Shown: positions 36,762 through 45,370 of the stretch, piece by piece
Layout of the letters: the number at the start of each line of letters is the position of its first letter
Numbering within the stretch: position 1 is the first letter of the stretch
Source: Prevotella sp.
GTDB lineage: Bacteria; Bacteroidota; Bacteroidia; Bacteroidales; Bacteroidaceae
Length of the DNA: 64,000 nucleotides
NCBI GenBank assembly: GCA_017402445.1
Contig: JAFPME010000019.1
Coordinates: forward strand, 53,215 to 117,214
Direction: 5' to 3'
The notes under the pieces: generated by a model
Database searches by the model: none
Told to the model about the DNA's origin: nothing
Seen by the model: only the letters and a program-made list of their open reading frames with translations
Program-made: the position numbers and the translations under genes

Positions 36762-37841
36762 TCAGCTGCTTCTTTCCAGATTCTCTTTCAGATTGCTGGC
36801 TTTCTGGGTCGGTTCCTGCACGGACGCCGGCGCTCCCGCAGTCTTGTCGCGGTCGAGGAAAGCCTGAATGTCGCGCCGGATCTTCTGAAACTCCTCCGAC
36901 ATCATGTAGCCCATGTTCTTCTTTAGCATCTGGGCCAGGTCTTGTGTGCTGTGCGAGTAACACGAAAGCTCGTTGCGCATTTGCGTTCCATGCACGGACT
37001 GCTTCCTGATTTCGTTCTCGCGCTCGGCCACCAGCTGTTTGCATACCTTTCCTAACACCTGCATCACCAACTTGTCGAACAGGTTGTGCCCCTGTATGTA
37101 GAGGTAAGTGGTCTGCGGGGTCACGCCCAGTTGCTCCTGAAGTTCCTTTTTCAGGGCCAGGTAACTCTCTTTCGCATCGGGGTGTTTGCGCTGCAGTTCG
37201 CCCACTTTGACGTAGCATTTGTGCTTCAGCCGCTGTATGCTGTGGTAGGGATTCTGCAGCGTGAAGCTGCCCAGTTCGATGGTCTTGTTGAAGTCGGAGA
37301 TGGAAAACTCGGTGTAGATGCCTTTCCTGTAGTGCCAGATGCTCCACACGAAGAGTGGAAAAATGGTTTCGGAGAACATCCTCATGAACTCGTTGAAGTC
37401 GAGCACATAGCTGTCGTTCAGCGTGACGGCCACGCAGACGTTGTGTAGCGAGGGTGCGTAGCACTGCAGATTCTCTATAGAGTAGGCGTAAGTGTGGAAG
37501 ACGTACGGGCTTTGCATCATCTTCCGGCTTGTCTCGGTGACCCCTTGCAGCAGGTAGTCATAGTCAGCGTCGACGCAACAGATGAGGTCTCGTCCGATTT
37601 TCTTGGCCATCAGGTTCATCAGCACCGATTTCTTTCCGCGCTCCAGACGCTTGTGCGAGGGCAGCATCACTTCGAAATAGCGGTCCTTATTCTCGAAACT
37701 GCTCAGCACGGTGCGCCAGAAGAACACATCGTCATAGCTCTCCACGTAGGCTGCAATGCGCCTGCGTGCTTTTCTGGACTTCAGCTTGTTCGCCGCTTCC
37801 AGGTAGCTTGAAGAAATATTATCCTTTAATCGTGTCGCCAT
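36762..37841 (-). CDS. DUF4435 (TOPRIM-like) protein paired with an ATPase
   Basis: A 359-residue cytoplasmic protein with the DUF4435 arrangement of acidic residues expected of a TOPRIM-type nuclease: E34 in AYVESYDDVFFW, D91/D93 in CCVDADYDYL and E123 in YSIENLQCY. The C-terminal half (about 180-340) is helical and charged with no recognised domain. It follows the ATPase gene by 46 bp in the same direction. The same pairing of a small ATPase with a DUF4435 protein is the architecture of PARIS (AriA/AriB) phage-defence systems. In Bacteroidales, related pairs are also common chromosomal genes of unknown role. Nuclease activity is inferred. Confidence 0.75.
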   Translation of the reverse strand: MATRLKDNISSSYLEAANKLKSRKARRRIAAYVESYDDVFFWRTVLSSFENKDRYFEVMLPSHKRLERGKKSVLMNLMAKKIGRDLICCVDADYDYLLQGVTETSRKMMQSPYVFHTYAYSIENLQCYAPSLHNVCVAVTLNDSYVLDFNEFMRMFSETIFPLFVWSIWHYRKGIYTEFSISDFNKTIELGSFTLQNPYHSIQRLKHKCYVKVGELQRKHPDAKESYLALKKELQEQLGVTPQTTYLYIQGHNLFDKLVMQVLGKVCKQLVAERENEIRKQSVHGTQMRNELSCYSHSTQDLAQMLKKNMGYMMSEEFQKIRRDIQAFLDRDKTAGAPASVQEPTQKASNLKENLERSS

Positions 37842-37887
37842 GTCATTCTCATCAACCGGTCCTGTTCCTGCCTCTTTTTCCCCAGAG

Positions 37888-38691
37888 TCAGGTTGTAATG
37901 TCAGTCACTTCGGTCACGCGGTCCAGCCATCCGTTCATGATGACAGCTGGCGAATGGGTGGTAAGGATGATCTGAACCTGTGGGTTCAGTTCCAGGATGA
38001 TGTCGATGAGCCGTTGCTGCCAGTCCACGTGGAGGCTCACTTCCGGCTCGTCCATGAAAAGTACGTAGGGTTGGCAGTCCTCAACGAGCACGGTCAGCAT
38101 GATGATGAGCATCTGCTTCTCGCCGCTCGAGAGCTGGTAGGGCACTAACTGTTCGCCTATTTGCGAGAAGCGTATTTCGTTTTCCGTGCGCACAATCTTC
38201 TTTCCGGTCTCGCGGAACAGGTCGTCGAGCAGGTCCTGGAAGCGCTTCTTGGGCTGGCTCAGCTGCTGCGCAACGTCGGTGTCTCCGTTTTGCAGTGCGG
38301 CGATGATTTTGTTTCCCATGTTCACTTGGTAGTCCAAGTACTTGCGCTGAAGCCTGTACAGCTGGAAGTCGAGCGCCGATGCGATGCGCGAATCGACCTG
38401 ATTCATGGTGTCTTGGTCGAGTACCGGCTGGTCCATCGACCTGACAACGTCGAAGCGAATGTGCGTGGCATCGGTCGGAAACGTGGTCATGTGTACGCCT
38501 TTGAGCAGATGGTTCACGATGTCTCCGTTGGTGCTGACGCTCTTCACCACCTTGTTCAGGATGGTGCTCTTGCCGACTCCGTTGATTCCGCTGAGGATAT
38601 TCACCTGCCGGTCGAGGTTCCACACCACGTGCCTTCGTCCGTTCCAGAGCGAATCTATCTCAATCTGTTCTATGTACTCCGCGTATTTCAT
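37888..38691 (-). CDS. AAA/ABC-type ATPase partner of the DUF4435 protein
   Basis: A soluble ATPase of the SMC/OLD-like ABC class. Start ATG 38691 is chosen because it follows the promoter box and begins the domain; an in-frame ATG at 38760 would lie upstream of the promoter. Walker A GINGVGKST at 35-43, signature LSSGEKQ at 187-193, Walker B LFMDEPEVSLH at 211-221 and H246 in TTHSP. Only about 140 residues separate Walker A and signature, so the arm region is short. The whole protein (267 residues) is much smaller than AriA of PARIS. A TATTTTTG -7 box lies at 38718-38725, so the pair has its own promoter. Confidence 0.85.
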   Translation of the reverse strand: MKYAEYIEQIEIDSLWNGRRHVVWNLDRQVNILSGINGVGKSTILNKVVKSVSTNGDIVNHLLKGVHMTTFPTDATHIRFDVVRSMDQPVLDQDTMNQVDSRIASALDFQLYRLQRKYLDYQVNMGNKIIAALQNGDTDVAQQLSQPKKRFQDLLDDLFRETGKKIVRTENEIRFSQIGEQLVPYQLSSGEKQMLIIMLTVLVEDCQPYVLFMDEPEVSLHVDWQQRLIDIILELNPQVQIILTTHSPAVIMNGWLDRVTEVTDITT

Positions 38692-38717
38692 ATCTGTCCG
38701 TAGTTTCTTCTTTCCGG

Positions 38718-38776
38718 CAAAAATAGTAAAATATCGCGAATAATGGATGAAGAATTGCAAATAATCCGTAACTTTG
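38718..38776. promoter_or_regulatory. Divergent promoters: ATPase/DUF4435 pair and EamA gene
   Basis: The minus-strand box TATTTTTG (38725-38718) serves the ATPase pair. The plus-strand box TAACTTTG (38769-38776) serves the EamA gene at 38805. Both match TAnnTTTG exactly. Confidence 0.65.
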
Positions 38777-38804
38777 CACGCGAATTAAGCATATTTAGGA
38801 TTTT

Positions 38805-39746
38805 ATGGATAACAAGCGTCCCCTCCTTGCCCACTTGTCTATGTTCATGGCATGTGCCTTCTGGGGGCTCATGGCGCCTTTGGGTAAGGATGCCATGACG
38901 CACGGCATAGACGGACTTCACATGGTTACTTTCCGCGTGGTGGGCGGTTGCCTGCTGTTTTGGCTCACGTCGCTGTTCGTGAAAAAGGAACGTGTGCCCG
39001 TCCGCGACCGTCTGTTGTTTGCCGGTGCAGGTCTTTTCGGCCTTGTCACCAACCAGTGTTGCTACACAATCGGGCTGAGCATCACCTCGCCCATCAATGC
39101 GAGCATCGTCACAACGTCCATGCCCATTTTCGCAATGATACTGGCAGCGCTGATTCTCCACGAACCCATCACGGGTAAAAAGGCGCTCGGCGTGCTGATG
39201 GGGTGCAGCGGGGCGCTCATCCTGATTCTTACCAGCGCGGCACATGCCTCCGACCGGGTGGGCGACATACGCGGCGACCTGCTCTGCTTAGGCGCGCAGT
39301 TCTCGTTCGCGCTCTATCTGAGCCTCTTCCAACCGCTCATCCGCCGCTACACCGTGTTCACCGTGAATCGTTGGATGTTCCTCTGGGCGTCGGTCATGAT
39401 ACTCCCCTTCACCGCCGGCCACGTGTTTGCCATCGACCCGAAGACCGTTCCTGCGCAGACATGGGCCGAGGCTTTCTACGTCGTTTTCTTCGGAACGTAC
39501 GTTGCCTACATCCTGACGATGATCGGCCAGCGCACGCTTCGTCCCACCGTGGTGTCCGTCTACAACTACGTGCAGCCCTTGGTGGCCGTCACCGTGAGCC
39601 TGCTGACGGGCATGGGCGTGCTGAAATGGAGCCAGGGACTTGCCGTCGTGCTCGTGTTCAGCGGCGTCTGGCTGGTCACGAAAAGCCGTTCGCGTCGCGA
39701 CATCGACGAAGCACGCTCGCAGCAAGAGCCTGAGCGTGAGGGGTAG
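38805..39746 (+). CDS. EamA/DMT family transporter
   Basis: Inner-membrane metabolite exporter of the drug/metabolite transporter superfamily. The 313 residues form about ten hydrophobic helices in two EamA repeats (about 5-145 and 160-300). The family-typical segment near SITSPINASIVTTSMPIFA and the second-repeat YVAYILTMIGQRTLRPTVVSVYNYVQP are present. Own promoter at 38769. Substrate cannot be predicted. It is followed by a long intergenic region with a palindrome array. Confidence 0.87.
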   Translation: MDNKRPLLAHLSMFMACAFWGLMAPLGKDAMTHGIDGLHMVTFRVVGGCLLFWLTSLFVKKERVPVRDRLLFAGAGLFGLVTNQCCYTIGLSITSPINASIVTTSMPIFAMILAALILHEPITGKKALGVLMGCSGALILILTSAAHASDRVGDIRGDLLCLGAQFSFALYLSLFQPLIRRYTVFTVNRWMFLWASVMILPFTAGHVFAIDPKTVPAQTWAEAFYVVFFGTYVAYILTMIGQRTLRPTVVSVYNYVQPLVAVTVSLLTGMGVLKWSQGLAVVLVFSGVWLVTKSRSRRDIDEARSQQEPEREG

Positions 39747-39916
39747 CCGTCTGGTTGTGCAAAAAAACGGAGTGCCTGAAGATTCTTTTTGATCGCGTTT
39801 GTAAACATTTTCTTCCAAAAAATCCTGTACGGATTTTCTTTCATTCTACGAAGCCGGAAGCCGTTTTCGTGGTAAAAGAATCGGACAAAACGGAAAGAAA
39901 AATCGTCTTGATTTTC

Positions 39917-40026
39917 AAAACGGCCCATTCTGGCGTTCAGAATGGGCCGTTTTGCTTGACAGAATGAGCCATTCTGCGCGCTAAAACGGGCCGTTTTCAA
40001 GCGTAAAATGATTCATTTTGAAACGC
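39917..40026. repeat. Five-unit 22-bp palindrome array with exchangeable arms
   Basis: Units of exactly 22 bp begin at 39917, 39939, 39961, 39983 and 40005. Each is a 15-bp dyad plus a 7-bp linker. The arms come in three types: AAAACGG/CCGTTTT, AGAATGG/CCATTCT and AAAATGA/TCATTTT. Units three to five are self-complementary. Units one and two mix arm types so that they can pair with each other. Spacing equals that of the arrays at 14853 and 30086, but the sequence is unrelated. Confidence 0.85.
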
Positions 40027-40248
40027 ACAAAAATGTAAAGAAAACACAAGTCGCTTGCTGTCAGTAGGTTGGGAACATGCTCAAATTTCGCGAATTTCGG
40101 CCCACAAATTTTTTATTTTCAAATAATCGATTCTCAGAGCACTTTTTTCTTCTTTTTGTCAGCATTTTTCAGAAGTCTGACAACAAGCGTTCTCCTGTGT
40201 CTGACAGGTTTTTGTAACCAAATTGATTGTTATTTGACAAATTATGTG

Positions 40249-40256
40249 TACCTTTG
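40249..40256 (+). promoter_or_regulatory. -7 box (TACCTTTG) of the nucleotidyltransferase operon
   Basis: Exact TAnnTTTG match 23 bp before the ATG at 40280. It probably drives all five genes up to 46102. Confidence 0.65.
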
Positions 40257-40279
40257 CAGCGAATAGAAAGAGGTAAAAG

Positions 40280-41002
40280 ATGAAATTTGCTATTATTGCC
40301 GCTGGCGATGGCGAGCGTCTCAAGGCTGAGGGCGTCAACGTTCCGAAGCCGCTGGTCAGCGTGAACGGCGAGACACTGGTGGACAGACTGGTCCGCGTGT
40401 TCATGGATAACGAAGCCGATGAGATTGTGGTAATCTGTAACGATCGCAGTCTGCAGGTGCCGAGCCATTTGCTCAGCCTCCAGCGCGACGGTCTTCGCGG
40501 GCGTCCGGTGCCGCTGCGGTTTCTTGTAAAGAGCACCCCCAGCTCCATGCACAGTTTGTACGCGATCAGCAACCACCTTCAGGAGAAACCATTCGTGCTG
40601 ACGACGGTCGACACGCTGTTCCGCGAGGACGAGTTCGCGGCCTTCGTCGACGCCTTCAGGCAAAAGACCGAGGCGGGAAGCACGGACGCCCTGATGGGCG
40701 TTACAGACTATATCGACGACGAAAGCCCACTCTACGTGAAGACCGACGAGGCTCTCAGAGTGACCGATTTCCTTGACACAGACAGCCATCCGCACTACGT
40801 CAGCAGCGGCATCTACGGGCTGACACCGCGCACCATCGACTGTCTGAAGGGCTGCATAGAGCGCGGCGAGAGCCGTCTGCGCAATTTCCAGCGCTCGCTT
40901 GTGCGCGAAGGCTTCGTCGTAGAGGCGTTCGCGTTCTCGAAAGTGCTCGACATTGACCATGCTTCGGACATCGGAAAGGCGGAGGCTTTCCTCAAGTCAT
41001 GA
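40280..41002 (+). CDS. NTP-dependent sugar- or polyol-phosphate nucleotidylyltransferase
   Basis: A cytoplasmic nucleotidyltransferase of the NDP-sugar pyrophosphorylase family. The N-terminus carries the family signature IIAAGDGERL...NVPKPLVSVNGETLVDRL, which binds the nucleotide. The 240-residue length fits a minimal single-domain enzyme such as inositol- or sugar-1-phosphate cytidylyltransferases. Its stop overlaps the next start (ATGA), and a CDP-alcohol phosphatidyltransferase follows in the operon, so making a CDP-activated polyol head group is a reasonable inference. No direct evidence fixes the substrate. Confidence 0.8.
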   Translation: MKFAIIAAGDGERLKAEGVNVPKPLVSVNGETLVDRLVRVFMDNEADEIVVICNDRSLQVPSHLLSLQRDGLRGRPVPLRFLVKSTPSSMHSLYAISNHLQEKPFVLTTVDTLFREDEFAAFVDAFRQKTEAGSTDALMGVTDYIDDESPLYVKTDEALRVTDFLDTDSHPHYVSSGIYGLTPRTIDCLKGCIERGESRLRNFQRSLVREGFVVEAFAFSKVLDIDHASDIGKAEAFLKS

Positions 41003-41826
41003 CGAAAGTGACCCTTGTCTACAGGGACCAACGGTTTTCGCCCCACTCGGTGGCGAAGGATGCGCTCATCCTGGAGACCGTCGGTAGGAACCTACAGTCA
41101 CGGGGTCTTGACGTGGCATACGTCCGGGAGGCAGACTTGCAGCCCGACAACGAGGCCGACCTCTACCTGACCATGGCGCGCGGAAGCGATGCCCTGCACG
41201 TGTTGCAGGAGAAGGAACAGGCTGGCAGGCTCGTGCTGAACGGCACCGCTGGTGTCAGGCTGGCCACGAACCGCCTGCTCTTAGACGACCTTGAGCGGCG
41301 CTGCGGACTGCCGGTTGCGCCACTCTGCAATGATGACAGCCGCCCTGCGTCCGACGGCGACGGTTTCTGGTTGAAACGCGGCAACGGTGCAAGCCGTAGC
41401 CCCCTTGACGTGCAGTATGTCCGGACGTGGACCGAAGTGGGCGAGGCGTTGCAGCAGTTCCGAAACCGTGGCATCGGCGACGTGCTCGTCAGCGGACACG
41501 TGACGGGCGACGTCGTGAAGTTCTACGGAGTGAGAGGCACCAGCTTCTTCCGATACTACTATCCGACCGACGACGGCGACACCCGCTTCGGCACGGAGCG
41601 CCGGAACGGACCGGCACACCACTACCACTTCAGCAGCCAGCAGCTGCACGAAGCGGCAGAACAGCTGTCGGCGGCGTCGGGCGTCGCCATCTACGGCGGC
41701 GACTGCATCGTGCGCGACGACGGCACGTTCGCATTGATAGACTTTAACGACTGGCCCAGTTTTGCCCGTTGCCGCGCAGAGGCGGCGTCGGCCATCTGCC
41801 GGCTGGTTGAAAACGACATGACATGA
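40999..41826 (+). CDS. ATP-grasp-like protein
   Basis: A 275-residue cytoplasmic protein that looks like a small ATP-grasp enzyme. The N-terminal domain (about 1-75) precedes NGTAGVRLATNRLLLDDLERRCGLPVAP, a typical ATP-grasp entry, then FWLKRGNGASRS and a C-terminal GGDCIVRDDGTFALIDFNDWPSF that would supply Mg2+ ligands. It overlaps its neighbours by 4 bp on both sides, so it is translationally coupled. A ligase or kinase step in the same pathway is implied. The family is inferred from pattern, not from a firm match. Confidence 0.65.
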   Translation: MTKVTLVYRDQRFSPHSVAKDALILETVGRNLQSRGLDVAYVREADLQPDNEADLYLTMARGSDALHVLQEKEQAGRLVLNGTAGVRLATNRLLLDDLERRCGLPVAPLCNDDSRPASDGDGFWLKRGNGASRSPLDVQYVRTWTEVGEALQQFRNRGIGDVLVSGHVTGDVVKFYGVRGTSFFRYYYPTDDGDTRFGTERRNGPAHHYHFSSQQLHEAAEQLSAASGVAIYGGDCIVRDDGTFALIDFNDWPSFARCRAEAASAICRLVENDMT

Positions 41827-42773
41827 AGCAGGGAGAATTCAGACGGCTGCTGGAAGCGTCGTTCAAGAGCGACGACACAGAGGAATGGCTCGACGTGCAC
41901 TTCACGCGTCCGGTGGGGCTGGTGTTTGCCTTGCTGTGGAACCGGCTGGGTGTGCATCCGAATGTCATCACCGTGCTGTCCATCTTCCTCGGCATCGGTG
42001 CGGCCTGCATGTTCGTCCATACCGACTTCGCACACAATCTGGCAGGCGTAGTGCTGCTCATGCTGGCCAACTTCTGCGACTCCACCGACGGGCAGATGGC
42101 CCGGCTGACGGGGAAGAAGACGCTGATAGGCCGCATGCTCGACGGCTTCGCCGGCGACGTGTGGTTCTTCTGCATCTATTTCGCACTCTGCTGCCGACTG
42201 ATGGGCCAGCCTATTCCCGGCATCGGCCTTCGTTGGGGTGCAGCCGTCTGGGTGCTTGCGTTCGTGGCCGGAGTGCTGTGCCACAGTCCGCAAAGCTCGC
42301 TTGCCGACTACTACCGGCAGATTCACCTCTTCTTCCTGAAAGGCAAGGAGGGCAGCGAGCTCGACAACTACGCACAACAACGGGCTGTCTACGAGCGCTT
42401 GCCGCGCAGTCGGTGGCTCGACCGCCTCTTCTACTACAACTACGCCAACTACTGCCGCAGTCAGGAAAAGCGCACTCCGGCCTTCCAACGCTTCTTCCGT
42501 GCGTGGAAAGCAGCCGCCAACAGCGGCCCGCAGGAGGCCGACGGCCGCGCCGCCGTGAGGGCCCAGCTGCTCAGGGGCAGCCGCCCGCTGATGAAGTATG
42601 CCAACATCCTGACGTTCAACACGCGTGCCATCTGCCTCTACGTCAGCTGCCTGCTGGACTGCCCGTGGGCGTACTTGCTCATCGAGATACTGGTTTTCAC
42701 CTTGATATATATTTACATGCACCGTTCGCACGAACAGCTGTGCGAACAACTCTATGACCAAATAAAGACATAA
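41823..42773 (+). CDS. CDP-alcohol phosphatidyltransferase-family membrane protein
   Basis: An integral inner-membrane enzyme expected to transfer a phospho-alcohol from a CDP-activated donor, for example in phosphoinositol-type lipid synthesis. The family motif is visible: D86-x2-D89-G-x2-A93-R94-x8-G103-x3-D107. The last aspartate, normally four residues on, is Gly111, with Asp at 112 (LDGFAGD). About six hydrophobic segments occur, with a long polar insertion (about 165-255) between them. The start overlaps the preceding stop by 4 bp. Because a nucleotidyltransferase lies upstream, a CDP-polyol substrate is plausible, but no inositol-phosphate synthase gene is in view. Confidence 0.82.
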   Translation: MKQGEFRRLLEASFKSDDTEEWLDVHFTRPVGLVFALLWNRLGVHPNVITVLSIFLGIGAACMFVHTDFAHNLAGVVLLMLANFCDSTDGQMARLTGKKTLIGRMLDGFAGDVWFFCIYFALCCRLMGQPIPGIGLRWGAAVWVLAFVAGVLCHSPQSSLADYYRQIHLFFLKGKEGSELDNYAQQRAVYERLPRSRWLDRLFYYNYANYCRSQEKRTPAFQRFFRAWKAAANSGPQEADGRAAVRAQLLRGSRPLMKYANILTFNTRAICLYVSCLLDCPWAYLLIEILVFTLIYIYMHRSHEQLCEQLYDQIKT

Positions 42774-42775
42774 AC

Positions 42776-45355
42776 ATGAGAAAGACATTCTTTCTAATGC
42801 TGATGATTGTCCTTTCAGCGCCAGCTTTCGCTCAGAAACTGACCGGCATCATCGTGGACGACGCCACAGGAGACACCATCGCCTACGCCAGTGCCATCTA
42901 CAAGGGGCACCACGTCATGGTGTCGGCCGACCAAAACGGCAGGTTTTCCATCGACCGACATAACGGGTGGACGCTTACTTTCAGCGCCCTCGGCTACAAA
43001 CCGCTCGACATGCGCATCGGCCCGAACACCAAACAGGAAATGCGCATCGCGCTGAAACCCGAGGCCAACCAGCTGGCGGGCGTCACCGTGAAGGAAAAAC
43101 GGCATCGCTACTCGCGGAAGAACAACCCGGCCGTGGAGCTCATGCGGCGCGTCATTGCCGCCAAGAAGCGCACCAGACTGGAGAACCACGACTTCTACCA
43201 ATACAACAAATACCAGAAACTGACGCTCGGACTGAACGACATCACGCCCAAGGACCTCTCGGGCAAGCTGTTCAGCAAGCGTCAATGGCTGGTGGACCAG
43301 GTGGAGCTGTGCCCGCAGAACGGCAAGCTCATCCTGCCGCTGAACGTGACGGAGACCGTGACGCGCAAAATCTACAGGAAGGACCCGTCGACCCACCGCG
43401 ACATCATCATGGGCGAGAACTCCACCGGCATCAACAACTTCTTTGAAACGGGCGACATCCTCGGCAGCGCGCTCAAGGATGCCTTCACCGACGTGGACAT
43501 TTACGAAAACGAGATACGTCTGCTCAGGCACCCGTTCACATCGCCCATCAGCAACAACGCCATCAGCTTCTACCGCTACTATATCGAAGACACGCTCATG
43601 GTGGGGCGCGACTCGTGCTTCTACCTGCGATTCATGCCCAACAACAAGCAGGACTTCGGCTTCACCGGCGAGCTCTACATTGTCAAGGACAGCACGCTGC
43701 ACGTGAAGAAATGCAACCTCTCCATCCCGAAGAACAGCGATGTGAACTTCGTTGACAACCTCCAGATACGACAGTCGTACGACCAGCTGCCCAACGGCGA
43801 GTGGGTTCTCACGCAGGACGACATGCTCGTGGAGCTCTCGCTGCTCGATTTCCTGCAGAAAGCCGTGCTCATACGCACCACACGACTGCAGGACTACGAC
43901 TTCGAGGAAATCAACCCGAAGCTGTTCAAAGGCAAGGCGCGCGAACGCCACGAGGCCAACGCGAAGATGCGCGACGACGAGTTCTGGAACAAGTTCCGCA
44001 CGGTAAAACTGACGAAGGGCGAGGAGGAAATGGGCAACTTCCTCACGAATCTGGAGAAAGTGAAGGGCTTCAAGTATGCCATCTTCGTACTGCGGGCCCT
44101 CGTGGAAAACTATGTGGACACCGGATCGAAAGGGCATCCCAGCAAGATTGACATCGGCCCCATCAACACCATGCTCACTTCCAACTTCATTGACGGTCTG
44201 CGTACGCGCCTGAGCCTGCAGACCACGGCCAACCTGAACCCGCACTGGTTCGTCAACGGATACTACGCCCACGGCTGGAAGAGCAACAAGAACTACTATA
44301 AGGGCGAAATCACCTACTCGTTCAACAAAAAGAGCTATCTGCCGCAGGAGTTCACCAAGCGCACGCTCACCTTCACCTCCACCTACGACGTGTTCTCGCC
44401 TTCGGACAAGTTCCTCCGCACGGATAAGGATAACGTGTTCACAGCCTTCAAATGGGCCAAGGTGGACAAGATGATGTTCTACAACCGCCAGCAACTGACC
44501 TTCGAGCACGAACAGGAATTCGGCTTCAAGACGACCATCACGTTCAAGACCGAGGAGAACGAAGCCTGCGGCAACCTCTTCTTCAGGGGTATGAACGAGC
44601 CGCGCGGCTCGTACGACGGGAACGGACCGATGCCGATGCACAACGGTAAAATACGTACCACGGAGGTCTCGGCCCTGTTGCGTCTGGCTCCCGGCGAAAC
44701 ATTCGTCAACACCAAGCAGCGGCGCATCCCCATCAACCTCGATGCACCGGTGTTCACAATCGGACACACCATCGGACTGAACAAGGTGCTTGGCGGACAA
44801 TACGAATACCAGCTCTCCGAAGCGTCCATCTTCAAGCGCTTCTGGCTGCCTCACAGCTTCGGTAGGATAGACTTTTCGGCCAAAGGCGGCATACAGTGGA
44901 GCAAGGTGCCGTTCCCGCTGCTCATCATGCCGGCAGCCAACCTCTCCTACATCGTGCAGAAGGAGACGTTCAACCTGGTCAACAACATGGAGTTCCTCAA
45001 CGACCGCTATCTCTCGGTGGACGCCCTGTGGGACCTGAACGGCAAGCTCCTCAACCGCATCCCGCTCATCAAGAAACTGCAGTGGCGCGAGTTCGCCGGC
45101 ATTAAGATGCTGTGGGGCTCTCTTTCCGACAAGAACAACCCCAATCTGGCCGAGAATGCCAACGACCCGGTGCTGATGCCCTTCCCCGAGGGCTCGTATG
45201 TGATGGACAAGAAGAAACCTTACTTCGAGTTCACCGTGGGCGTGTACAACATCTTCAAGTTCTTCCAGGTGGAATACGTGCGCCGTCTTTCCTACCTGCA
45301 CCTGCCTACGGCCAACAAGCGCGGCATCCGTCTGATGATGCGCATGACATTCTAA
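42776..45355 (+). CDS. DUF5686 outer-membrane protein with carboxypeptidase-like domain
   Basis: A large exported outer-membrane protein (859 residues) common in Bacteroidetes and of unknown function. Signal peptide 1-20 (ends PAFAQ). A carboxypeptidase-regulatory-like beta domain (about 21-105, GIIVDDATGDTIAYASAIYKG) is followed by the DUF5686 region with many aromatic beta-strands, ending in RLMMRMTF, a typical barrel terminus with final Phe. It starts 2 bp after the phosphatidyltransferase stop, which links it to the same envelope-lipid operon. A transport or assembly role at the outer membrane is only an inference. Confidence 0.82.
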   Translation: MRKTFFLMLMIVLSAPAFAQKLTGIIVDDATGDTIAYASAIYKGHHVMVSADQNGRFSIDRHNGWTLTFSALGYKPLDMRIGPNTKQEMRIALKPEANQLAGVTVKEKRHRYSRKNNPAVELMRRVIAAKKRTRLENHDFYQYNKYQKLTLGLNDITPKDLSGKLFSKRQWLVDQVELCPQNGKLILPLNVTETVTRKIYRKDPSTHRDIIMGENSTGINNFFETGDILGSALKDAFTDVDIYENEIRLLRHPFTSPISNNAISFYRYYIEDTLMVGRDSCFYLRFMPNNKQDFGFTGELYIVKDSTLHVKKCNLSIPKNSDVNFVDNLQIRQSYDQLPNGEWVLTQDDMLVELSLLDFLQKAVLIRTTRLQDYDFEEINPKLFKGKARERHEANAKMRDDEFWNKFRTVKLTKGEEEMGNFLTNLEKVKGFKYAIFVLRALVENYVDTGSKGHPSKIDIGPINTMLTSNFIDGLRTRLSLQTTANLNPHWFVNGYYAHGWKSNKNYYKGEITYSFNKKSYLPQEFTKRTLTFTSTYDVFSPSDKFLRTDKDNVFTAFKWAKVDKMMFYNRQQLTFEHEQEFGFKTTITFKTEENEACGNLFFRGMNEPRGSYDGNGPMPMHNGKIRTTEVSALLRLAPGETFVNTKQRRIPINLDAPVFTIGHTIGLNKVLGGQYEYQLSEASIFKRFWLPHSFGRIDFSAKGGIQWSKVPFPLLIMPAANLSYIVQKETFNLVNNMEFLNDRYLSVDALWDLNGKLLNRIPLIKKLQWREFAGIKMLWGSLSDKNNPNLAENANDPVLMPFPEGSYVMDKKKPYFEFTVGVYNIFKFFQVEYVRRLSYLHLPTANKRGIRLMMRMTF

Positions 45356-45370
45356 AAGAAACAACGACAC

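Larger units (their letters stand above)
39747..40279. other. Intergenic region with palindrome array
   Basis: This 533-bp stretch contains a five-unit 22-bp palindrome array (39917-40026) and the promoter box TACCTTTG (40249-40256) of the following operon. The rest is AT-rich. A short plus-strand open frame (39755-39967) runs into the array and is not gene-like. Confidence 0.7.

Noticed and set aside
36762-38691. Calling the ATPase/DUF4435 pair a confirmed PARIS system
   Set aside because: The ATPase is far shorter than AriA and related pairs are widespread in Bacteroidales chromosomes; only relationship, not identity, is supported.
39755-39967. Plus-strand 70-codon open frame after the EamA gene
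   Set aside because: It runs into the palindrome array and its sequence is not protein-like.
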